From Chryseobacterium phocaeense (lineage in GTDB: Bacteria > Bacteroidota > Bacteroidia > Flavobacteriales > Weeksellaceae): a DNA stretch of 64,000 nucleotides. The first letter of the stretch is position 1; each line of letters starts with the position of its first letter. Positions 8,602 through 14,902 of the stretch are shown one piece after another. The notes beneath the pieces are model-generated. The model was not told where the DNA came from. It made no database searches and worked only from the letters and a program-made list of their open reading frames with translations. The stretch covers positions 2,620,158 through 2,684,157 of the forward strand of contig NZ_LT827015.1 in assembly GCF_900169075.1 (NCBI RefSeq), read 5' to 3'. The translations under genes were made by a program, and so were the position numbers.

Positions 8602-8664
8602 ATGGTACAAGTTGCACTAGAAATTGTAATGAAGATCGCAGATTTAATCAGCGGTTTGTTTTAA
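8602..8664 (+). CDS. Putative 20-residue hydrophobic/amphipathic peptide
   Basis: The reading frame ATG...TAA encodes a 20-residue peptide beginning MVQVALEIVM and ending ADLISGLF. It is mostly hydrophobic with two acidic (E, D) and one basic (K) residue, and can form an amphipathic helix like phenol-soluble-modulin or type I toxin peptides. It sits in an otherwise empty 310-bp gap and is followed 26 bases later by a perfect intrinsic terminator (8691-8717), which supports a real short transcript. No Shine-Dalgarno is obvious, as is usual in this phylum. Whether it is translated is unproven; no named family is assigned. Confidence 0.45.
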   Translation: MVQVALEIVMKIADLISGLF

Positions 8665-8689
8665 GAGCGATAATATTTCAATATATTTG
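8655..8689 (+). promoter_or_regulatory. Promoter for the acyltransferase gene, overlapping the peptide ORF end
   Basis: TTTG at 8655-8658, a 23-base spacer and TATATTTG at 8682-8689 (exact TAnnTTTG). Transcription would start inside the terminator stem at 8691-8717, which insulates this gene from upstream read-through. Confidence 0.5.
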
Positions 8690-8690
8690 T

Positions 8691-8720
8691 AAAGTATAAC
8701 CAGATTGGTTATACTTTTTT
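8691..8720 (+). terminator. Intrinsic terminator after the 20-residue peptide ORF
   Basis: Perfect 11-bp stem AAAGTATAACC/GGTTATACTTT with a 5-base loop followed by T residues. Confidence 0.8.
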
Positions 8721-8738
8721 GTTTTAATCTGAAGATAT

Positions 8739-9341
8739 ATGAGAAAGCTGATAGGTAAATTAATGTTAAAGATGTTGGGTTGGAAAGTTGTCCTGCAGGG
8801 CGATGTAAACAGCCTGAACCGGTGTATCCTCGTGGTGGCACCCCATACCCATAACATGGAATATCTATTGGGAAATCTTGCCTACTGGTCTTTGAAAAAA
8901 CCTTTGAAGATTATCATTAAAGATGCCCACACCAAAGCATGGTACGGTAGTGTGGTAAAAGGTCTGGGAGGCATAGGCATCGACAGGAGCCAGAAAAATG
9001 ACCTGGTGAATTTTGTGGCTAAACAGTTCGAAAAAGAAGATTTCAGTCTTGTGATCACTCCGGAAGGGACCAGAAGCTGGGTTCCGAAATGGAGAAAAGG
9101 GTTTTATCATATGGCCCTGGCCGCTAAAGTCCCTATCGTGCTGGCAGCAGGAGATTTCAAAAGAAAGATTGTGTATCTGGGTTATACCATTCCGTATGAA
9201 AGAATTGCTTCGGCTTCGTTTTCAGAAATTATGCACGAGATTCAGGATTATTATATCAAAAACGACATCGTCCCTAAAATACCGGCCAACTGGAACCCGA
9301 ATATTATGGGTAACGGAAGCGAGGAAGAAGTTAGAAGTTAG
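8739..9341 (+). CDS. Lysophospholipid acyltransferase (PlsC/LPLAT superfamily) with variant motif I
   Basis: A 200-residue membrane-associated acyltransferase. Motif III is intact (ITPEGTRSW, residues 106-114). Motif I reads PHTHNME (residues 35-41), so the usual H(X)4D is H36(X)4E41; close relatives commonly have PHTSNWDF. The Glu may still act as the charge-relay acid, or the enzyme may be altered. The likely role is transfer of an acyl chain to lysophosphatidate or another lysolipid at the inner membrane. The coding end (EEVRS) and the stop codon are made of a GAAGTTA heptamer repeat. The next gene is a thioesterase. Confidence 0.8.
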   Translation: MRKLIGKLMLKMLGWKVVLQGDVNSLNRCILVVAPHTHNMEYLLGNLAYWSLKKPLKIIIKDAHTKAWYGSVVKGLGGIGIDRSQKNDLVNFVAKQFEKEDFSLVITPEGTRSWVPKWRKGFYHMALAAKVPIVLAAGDFKRKIVYLGYTIPYERIASASFSEIMHEIQDYYIKNDIVPKIPANWNPNIMGNGSEEEVRS

Positions 9342-9365
9342 AAGTTAGAAGTTAGAAGTTAGAAG
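9327..9365. repeat. GAAGTTA heptamer tandem repeat across the acyltransferase stop
   Basis: Five full GAAGTTA units plus a partial one. The stop codon of the acyltransferase lies within the second and third units, so gain or loss of later units does not change the protein. Confidence 0.85.
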
Positions 9366-9388
9366 CAAAATTACTTTTTCATACCGAC

Positions 9389-9425
9389 ATCAATTATCAA
9401 TTATCAATTATCATTCATCAATTAT
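9389..9425. repeat. TCAATTATCAATTATCA low-complexity repeat
   Basis: Tandem ATCAATT units directly before the thioesterase start; the reverse complement of the word found at 2240-2300. Confidence 0.6.
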
Positions 9426-9429
9426 AAAA

Positions 9430-9861
9430 ATGAAAGGGCAAACCAAAGAGGAACTCCTTACCTTCTTAAACAGCTGGGGCGAGGGTGAAACATTAGCAAA
9501 GACACTTGAAATACAATTCATCGATGTGGATGTGGACAATGAAACTTTAACGGCTACCATGCCTGTACAGCCAAAGGTTCATCAGCCTTTCGGAATCCTG
9601 CACGGTGGCGCAAGCTGTGTGCTGGCAGAAACCCTGGGATCAAGCCTGTCCAATCTTTTTATCGATGGCAGCAAATATTACGGTGTAGGAACCAATATCA
9701 ATTCCAATCACCTTAAAAGTAAGAAAGACGGTATGGTAACGGCTACGGCACGCTTCATCAGAAAAGGAAAAACGATGCATGTTTCCGAAATTGAGATCAG
9801 GGACGAAAAAGGCGCACTGATTAACCACACCACGATGACCAACAACATCATCAACAAATAG
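9430..9861 (+). CDS. PaaI/YdiI-type hotdog-fold thioesterase
   Basis: A 143-residue cytosolic acyl-CoA thioesterase. The family motif is visible as HQPFGILHGGASCVLAETLGS (His58, Gly59-Gly60, catalytic Glu67), then GVGTNINSNHLKSK, as in EntH/YdiI/PaaI-group enzymes. In Bacteroidota such proteins often serve as 1,4-dihydroxy-2-naphthoyl-CoA thioesterase of menaquinone synthesis. Isochorismate synthase lies 3 kb downstream, but the two are not in one operon, so this role is only a possibility. The terminator at 9881-9912 closes the unit. Confidence 0.88.
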   Translation: MKGQTKEELLTFLNSWGEGETLAKTLEIQFIDVDVDNETLTATMPVQPKVHQPFGILHGGASCVLAETLGSSLSNLFIDGSKYYGVGTNINSNHLKSKKDGMVTATARFIRKGKTMHVSEIEIRDEKGALINHTTMTNNIINK

Positions 9862-9880
9862 GTTTTAAACACCATAAAAT

Positions 9881-9912
9881 ACAAAGCTCAAATTTTTTTT
9901 GAGCTTTTTTTG
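9881..9912 (+). terminator. Intrinsic terminator after the thioesterase gene
   Basis: Stem AAAGCTCAAA/TTTGAGCTTT with a T-rich loop and a following T run. Confidence 0.85.
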
Positions 9913-9963
9913 TATCATAACTGCAACCTTTTTCTTTTCTTGCATCTTATAAGAAAAAAGATT

Positions 9964-10959
9964 ATGAAAAACTCATTTTTACTCTTGTTACTTATTTTTA
10001 TGATTTCCTGCCAGGATAATGATCCTGATCCACTGCAAAAAAATGTGGCATCATATGATGTTTATGTTGCAGGTATGGAAAATAATAAAGCCTGTTATTG
10101 GAAAAATAATGTTAAAGTAGATCTGGTTAACGGAAATAATATAGGCCCCAGAAAAATAATTGTTGAAAATAACAATGTTTACGTTTTTGCAGATGGAAGT
10201 TTCTGGAAGAATAATACAAAATATGACTTTTCCTCCTATTTAGGCGCAGCTCCAAACAGTATAATACGGATTAGAGATTTTTATGTAAAAAATAATGACA
10301 TTTACATAGTAGGAAATATAAGAGGGACAGCTATATATCCCATTGAGCATTGTTACTGGAAAAATGGAATAAAAAATGTATTATTCACACAGACAAACTC
10401 TAATACTGGTGGAGAACTTATGGGTATCACCGTCCATAATACTGATGTGTATGTCCCTGTAATAAAATATCCGGTTCCCAATAATTCAGAAATTGGGTAC
10501 TATAAAAATAATAACTATACATCCATTATACAAAATAACTCATTGGCTCATGGTATTGAATCCAATGCGAACGGTGTATTTATGGTAATTCATGATTCAG
10601 GTGCCCATAGTTCTTACTTTAAAAATTTACTTAATAATACCAATCATTATACAACTAGCGGCGGCAGAGTAAATGTACGGCTGGATCATAATGATATTTA
10701 TTCTTTCTCCGGGCAGTCTTATTACAAAAATGGAAACATGATTCCCGTAAATAATCCTAATGGATTTAATGATATAACAGATTTAAAAGTATTAGACGGT
10801 AATAATTATATGATCTGTAAAAAGATTTCTCAGGCAGGTTCGCTTAATATTGCCTATAAAGTGTTTATCAATGGAGTAGAAACACAACAGATAGACCATA
10901 TAGCTAATAATGTTCACTTGGGAAATATTTTTGAATCTATCTTTGTTGTAGAAAATTAA
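9964..10959 (+). CDS. Lipoprotein with repeated YWKNG motifs (beta-propeller-like), function unknown
   Basis: A 331-residue envelope lipoprotein: the signal MKNSFLLLLLIFMISC places the lipidated Cys at residue 16. An upstream in-frame ATG at 9910 lies in the preceding terminator and is rejected. The mature part contains about six irregular repeats of the type 'DVYVAG...ACYWKNN', 'NVYVF...SFWKNN', 'DIYIVG...HCYWKNG', 'DVYVPV...GYYKNN', each a D-x-Y-x-V strand followed by an aromatic-K-N turn, consistent with a beta-propeller. One base separates its stop from the start of the sigma factor, so the two are coupled. It may be the outer sensor or a target of that sigma factor (inference). Confidence 0.7.
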   Translation: MKNSFLLLLLIFMISCQDNDPDPLQKNVASYDVYVAGMENNKACYWKNNVKVDLVNGNNIGPRKIIVENNNVYVFADGSFWKNNTKYDFSSYLGAAPNSIIRIRDFYVKNNDIYIVGNIRGTAIYPIEHCYWKNGIKNVLFTQTNSNTGGELMGITVHNTDVYVPVIKYPVPNNSEIGYYKNNNYTSIIQNNSLAHGIESNANGVFMVIHDSGAHSSYFKNLLNNTNHYTTSGGRVNVRLDHNDIYSFSGQSYYKNGNMIPVNNPNGFNDITDLKVLDGNNYMICKKISQAGSLNIAYKVFINGVETQQIDHIANNVHLGNIFESIFVVEN

Positions 10960-10960
10960 A

Positions 10961-12055
10961 ATGTCAAAAATAAAAACAGACTGGCAAAAAATATATCTTG
11001 AAAACTCCCCAATACTCTTGGGGATTTGCCGTAGATATATACCGGATGTTTACACGGCTGAAGACATTGTGCAGGATAGTTTCATCACTGCCATACAGAA
11101 AAACCATCAGCTTAAAGATGAAAAGACTCTGTTGGCATGGCTTAAAAAAATTGTAGTCAATAATGCTTTACAATATCTCCGGAAATCCAGTAAAGAAGTC
11201 TTACTTACCAGCGAAATCTCAGAAAACTCTCCCGAAATGACCGCATCCTCTGTAACTGACGACACAAACCACATTTTAGCTTACCATTTTACAAGAGAAG
11301 AGCTTTTACAATCTATAGACAGCCTGCCTCATCATCACAAATCGGTTTTCAACCTGTATTATATCGAAAACTATTCACATGCGGAGATTTCACACGTATT
11401 GAAAATTCCTGTCAACACCTCCAAATCACATTTAATGAGGGCAAAAAAATCTGTGCAGAATTATTTGACGGCCTATTTTATCAATAGTGAAACTCAAAAA
11501 AATAAAACTGCGCGGATTTTAATTTTCTTAGGATTTGGAGGGCTGTTGTGGGCGCAGACTTTTAAAAGCAAGTTTTCAGATTTCACTGTTTCACCTTCCA
11601 AAAGTTTTCAGATTCCTTCTGATATTCCGCTTAATACAATTTCATTTTCATCAAATAATCTCTGGAAACAGAAAATTGTTACCGGATCTACGATCTTCAT
11701 TATTATTGTTGGATCCATTTTATTATTTAATCCAAAAAACTCTTTAATAACAGCACTTCAATCCAATAGCTCAGATTCTAAATCAGAAGAAAAGCCCTTT
11801 ACAACCCATGAAATTAAAACAGATCAAGCAAGTAAAACGGATCCTGAGGAAGCTTTAAAACATAACTCAATCTCTCAGGAATCAAATTCAGAACCAGGGA
11901 AAAATGCAGAAACAGATTATTCTCCAGCTTTCAAAACAAAAAACTTAGTATCTTCAAAAACTGTAATAAAAAAAGATTCTGCAGAGCCTGCTTCTCACAA
12001 AGTAATTGTTGTGAAAAAAATTATCCAGAGGGACACCATTTATATCGAAAGATAA
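10961..12055 (+). CDS. ECF sigma-70 factor with C-terminal membrane segment and long tail
   Basis: A 364-residue protein. Residues 10-75 are sigma region 2 (RRYIPDVYTAEDIVQDSF) and 115-165 are region 4 (LPHHHKSVFNLYYIENYSHA, helix-turn-helix to SKSHLMRAKKSV). A plain ECF sigma factor would end near residue 175. Here a hydrophobic stretch follows at 185-198, a clear membrane segment at 239-257 (IVTGSTIFIIIVGSILLF), then about 105 residues of Ser/Lys/Glu-rich linker ending in VIVVKKIIQRDTIYIER. With one true membrane pass, the tail would face the periplasm. The next gene starts with a similar motif (VYEKVIVYDTVYLEK). It thus looks like a membrane-tethered sigma factor without a separate anti-sigma gene. 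Confidence 0.85.
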   Translation: MSKIKTDWQKIYLENSPILLGICRRYIPDVYTAEDIVQDSFITAIQKNHQLKDEKTLLAWLKKIVVNNALQYLRKSSKEVLLTSEISENSPEMTASSVTDDTNHILAYHFTREELLQSIDSLPHHHKSVFNLYYIENYSHAEISHVLKIPVNTSKSHLMRAKKSVQNYLTAYFINSETQKNKTARILIFLGFGGLLWAQTFKSKFSDFTVSPSKSFQIPSDIPLNTISFSSNNLWKQKIVTGSTIFIIIVGSILLFNPKNSLITALQSNSSDSKSEEKPFTTHEIKTDQASKTDPEEALKHNSISQESNSEPGKNAETDYSPAFKTKNLVSSKTVIKKDSAEPASHKVIVVKKIIQRDTIYIER

Positions 12056-12068
12056 AACTGATCAAACC

Positions 12069-12962
12069 ATGCTTTTAAAAAAGGTATTTTTACTCTTTTT
12101 CTTGATTTTAATTAACTTTTCATTGGCACAAGAAAAGCGAAAGGTTGATACGGTGTATGTATATGAAAAAGTCATTGTTTATGATACCGTTTACTTAGAA
12201 AAAGTCTTAAAAATAAAACCGGTTGGCATCCATTCCAAACCGTTGGTTATCTCTGATATGAATGCTGTTCGTGAAGAACCGGGATTTGAGTATATTACAA
12301 TTTCAGATACAACAAAAGGACTGAAAATCAAAGCGAAAAAATTCGCCTTTGGTGTGGTAGCTGGAATGGGTTTAAAACATAGCAGCTGGGATAAAGAATC
12401 ATCTGAAAAAAGCCGGCAGCCTGGGTTCAATTCAGGAATCTGGATTTCAGGAAGTATTTATAAACGATTTTCGATCATGCTTTCTGCAAATGTTTTTTAC
12501 TGGCATTCCACCCTCAATCTAGATGCCACCAAAGAAGATACTCCTCTCAGTGGATTTTACTTTACCCGGGACCAGCAGCCTTTGTTGTTTCAGAGGTTTA
12601 ATAATAAACACTTTGAATACGTTCTGCAGGTGAAAGCAATGTATGAATGGAAAAAATTCCGTCCGTTTGCAGGGTTTTCAGTCAATAAAAACACCTACAA
12701 AATGCAGTTTTTAGTACCGGAAAACCAGATTCTGAACAAATTGGATGACTTTAAAAACAACCGGATCAACATGGGATTTTCATTAGGTCTGCAATATCAG
12801 ATTTCCAGCCGGTTCCTGATTGATCTAGAATATCAGTATTATAAAATCAACCATTTTTCATTAAAAAATACGTCGTTTGATTTTGACATCTTTAAGACTA
12901 ATAATACCTTTGCAGAAAGCAAAATCAGCTTAGGAGTTTCTTACCTTATTTCCAGGCTTTGA
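12069..12962 (+). CDS. Predicted outer-membrane beta-barrel protein downstream of the sigma factor
   Basis: A 297-residue exported protein with a signal peptide (residues 1-20, ending FSLA-Q). A short periplasmic N-terminal segment carries repeated strands KVDTVYVYEK and VIVYDTVYLEK, resembling the last 15 residues of the sigma-factor tail. From about residue 95 alternating aromatic strands follow (FAFGVVAGMG, RFSIMLSANVFYW, ISLGVSYLISRL at the end), as expected for an 8- to 10-strand barrel. It starts 13 bases after the sigma gene stop and is likely its dedicated outer-membrane partner; no known family name can be given. Confidence 0.65.
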   Translation: MLLKKVFLLFFLILINFSLAQEKRKVDTVYVYEKVIVYDTVYLEKVLKIKPVGIHSKPLVISDMNAVREEPGFEYITISDTTKGLKIKAKKFAFGVVAGMGLKHSSWDKESSEKSRQPGFNSGIWISGSIYKRFSIMLSANVFYWHSTLNLDATKEDTPLSGFYFTRDQQPLLFQRFNNKHFEYVLQVKAMYEWKKFRPFAGFSVNKNTYKMQFLVPENQILNKLDDFKNNRINMGFSLGLQYQISSRFLIDLEYQYYKINHFSLKNTSFDFDIFKTNNTFAESKISLGVSYLISRL

Positions 12963-12984
12963 TTTTTGAAAAAGCAGTCTTATC

Positions 12985-13944
12985 ATGATTTATTTCAAAT
13001 TTCCTTTCGACGAAACATTGTACTCTACGGATCAAAAACAAAACAAAAAATCCATTCATTTCTATTCTTTTGATGTATTGAGGCAGATCGGTTTTAAGGG
13101 CAGTATTATTGAAGCTGCAGGACAGTTTGAAAAAGAAAAGATCCATGAATATCTTTTGAAAGATGAAAGCCATTTCAATGCGGGAACGAAGGATGAATAT
13201 ATCAATACTTTACATAAGGTGATTGATGTAATTAAAGAGAACGGACTCCCAAAACTGGTCTATTCAAGAAGAAAGATTTTCACTGATTTCGAAAGGATAG
13301 ATTATAAAGAAAGCTTTGAAAAACTGTGTACTTCTTATCCCAATGCCTTCAGGTATATTTTTAATGACGGGAAAAACGCGTGGATGGGTGCTTTTTCAGA
13401 GACTCTGGGGAAATTCAATAAAACAACCCATCAGTTTGAAACCATGAGCCTTGCCGGCACACTTCCGGTTTCTGAGGAATGGACTGAGAAAGAGATTGAA
13501 GAGCAAAAGCCAGTAACGTCCTATATCAAAGATATTCTTGCGAATTATTCCGAAAATACCGAGCAATCAGAAACGTATGACCACGTTTCAGGAAATATCA
13601 AACATCTGCGGACGGATTTTAAAGCCCATATCCATCCTGATGATCTGGACCGCCTGATTCATGACCTCCATCCTACTCCGGCCGTGTGTGGGATTCCAAA
13701 GGATTTCTGTAAAAAGAACATCCAGCAACTGGAAAAATTCCCCCGTGAATTCTATGCCGGTTATATTAAAGTGGAAACCGATGAAAGCATTATGTATTTC
13801 GTGAATCTCAGATGCGCAAGACTGTATCAGGATTCCGTACATGTATTTGTTGGCGGCGGAATCACGGCACAAAGCAACCCGGAAAAGGAATGGATTGAAA
13901 CTGAACTGAAATCCGAAGCAATTTTAAAGAATATTGTTTTTTAG
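12985..13944 (+). CDS. Isochorismate synthase / chorismate-binding enzyme
   Basis: A 319-residue enzyme converting chorismate to isochorismate, the entry step of menaquinone synthesis. The conserved C-terminal chorismate-binding half is visible: HLRTDFKAHI, LHPTPAVCGIPKD, FPREFYAGYIKV and VHVFVGGGITAQSNPEKEW. The PTPAVCG and GGGITAQS blocks are diagnostic of the anthranilate/isochorismate synthase superfamily. It is shorter at the N-terminus than E. coli MenF (about 430), which is normal for Bacteroidota. menC lies 28 kb away, so the pathway is scattered. No glutamine-amidotransferase partner is present, which favours isochorismate over anthranilate or aminodeoxychorismate synthase. Confidence 0.88.
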   Translation: MIYFKFPFDETLYSTDQKQNKKSIHFYSFDVLRQIGFKGSIIEAAGQFEKEKIHEYLLKDESHFNAGTKDEYINTLHKVIDVIKENGLPKLVYSRRKIFTDFERIDYKESFEKLCTSYPNAFRYIFNDGKNAWMGAFSETLGKFNKTTHQFETMSLAGTLPVSEEWTEKEIEEQKPVTSYIKDILANYSENTEQSETYDHVSGNIKHLRTDFKAHIHPDDLDRLIHDLHPTPAVCGIPKDFCKKNIQQLEKFPREFYAGYIKVETDESIMYFVNLRCARLYQDSVHVFVGGGITAQSNPEKEWIETELKSEAILKNIVF

Positions 13945-13966
13945 GACGATGGTCGCTTCGGGAAAC

Positions 13967-13991
13967 GGTGGCTTCGGAAGCCTCAGCCGCC
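13967..13991. repeat. Second copy of the GGTGGCTTCGG palindrome
   Basis: It contains the perfect inner palindrome GGCTTC-G-GAAGCC and outer arms GGTGGCT/AGCCGCC. Homologous to 1348-1372. Confidence 0.75.
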
Positions 13992-14000
13992 ACACAAACA

Positions 14001-14027
14001 AAAAACCTCTTTCCAATGAAAGAGGTT
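14001..14027 (-). terminator. Terminator for the marC / small membrane protein unit
   Basis: Perfect 10-bp stem AACCTCTTTC/GAAAGAGGTT with loop CAAT; read on the minus strand it is followed by a TTTTTTG run. Confidence 0.85.
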
Positions 14028-14055
14028 GGGTATATTGAATAATGTGATTCTTAAA

Positions 14056-14250
14056 TTATTTCTTCACTCCGATTCTGCTCCACGTATCCAGTACAAAAAG
14101 CAAAATAAGACCAAGAACTGCCGCTGCTATTGAGAATACAAACTTCAGGTTATCTTCTGATAGAAGATCCGTCTGCCAGTCCAACGCATAAAGATTAATG
14201 GCAATAAACACGATAAACACAACGAGAAATACTTTATAAAACTTCTGCAT
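14056..14250 (-). CDS. Small two-TM membrane protein, function unknown
   Basis: 64 residues with two hydrophobic segments (VFLVVFIVFIAINLYAL and FVFSIAAAVLGLILLFVL). It follows marC by 5 bases and ends before a terminator, so it is the second gene of a two-gene operon. No family is recognised. Confidence 0.65.
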   Translation of the reverse strand: MQKFYKVFLVVFIVFIAINLYALDWQTDLLSEDNLKFVFSIAAAVLGLILLFVLDTWSRIGVKK

Positions 14251-14255
14251 GATTC

Positions 14256-14858
14256 TTAAAAATTAATATAGTTCTGCACCAATTGGGCAAAGTTAGCGGT
14301 GAATAATTTTATTGAAATCGCCAAAAGGATAATCCCGAAAACTTTCTGAAGAATAGACAAGGTAGCCTCCCCCATTTTGTTTTCCAGCCATTTCGCTGAT
14401 TTCAGCACCAAATATACGAAAATTGTATTGAGAACGATTCCTAAAATAATATTAATGTCATGGAATTCAGCCCTGAGAGACAGCGTTGTGGTAAGGGTTC
14501 CAGCTCCGGCAACCAACGGAAACGCAATAGGGACAATGGATGCAGCCTTTGCTTCGGTGGTTTTGTTGATCTCAATTCCGAGAATCATTTCAAGGGCTAT
14601 GATAAAAATCACAAAAGCTCCGGCAATTGCAAAGGAATTAACGTCTACCCCGATCAGTTTAAGGATTTTATTTCCTACAAAAAGAAAAACAATCATAATC
14701 ACTCCTGCAGTAATGGACGCCTTTCCGGCCTCAATCTGTCCGAATTTCTGCTGAAGGCTTACTACAATAGGAACAGAGCCGATAATATCGATTACGGCAA
14801 AAAGAACCATAAAGCAGGTAAAGATCTCTTTAATAGAGAAATCATTAAATATTTCCAT
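14256..14858 (-). CDS. MarC family integral membrane protein
   Basis: 200 residues with six hydrophobic segments, as expected for MarC/YchE/YhgN. Family sequence is visible in the opening helix FMVLFAVIDIIGSVPIVVSL, in FAIAGAFVIFIIALEMILGI and in VPIAFPLVAGAGTLTTTLSL. The proteins were once proposed to act in multiple antibiotic resistance, but this was not supported for E. coli MarC and the transport substrate remains unknown. It is co-transcribed with the small membrane protein that follows. Confidence 0.9.
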   Translation of the reverse strand: MEIFNDFSIKEIFTCFMVLFAVIDIIGSVPIVVSLQQKFGQIEAGKASITAGVIMIVFLFVGNKILKLIGVDVNSFAIAGAFVIFIIALEMILGIEINKTTEAKAASIVPIAFPLVAGAGTLTTTLSLRAEFHDINIILGIVLNTIFVYLVLKSAKWLENKMGEATLSILQKVFGIILLAISIKLFTANFAQLVQNYINF

Positions 14859-14902
14859 CTCTTTGTAATTAATAATTTCGCAAAAATATGAAAAATAAAT
14901 GA

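Noticed and set aside
14377..14891. Two overlapping plus-strand ORFs of 125 and 143 codons
   Set aside because: Both are antisense to marC, whose family sequence is clear.
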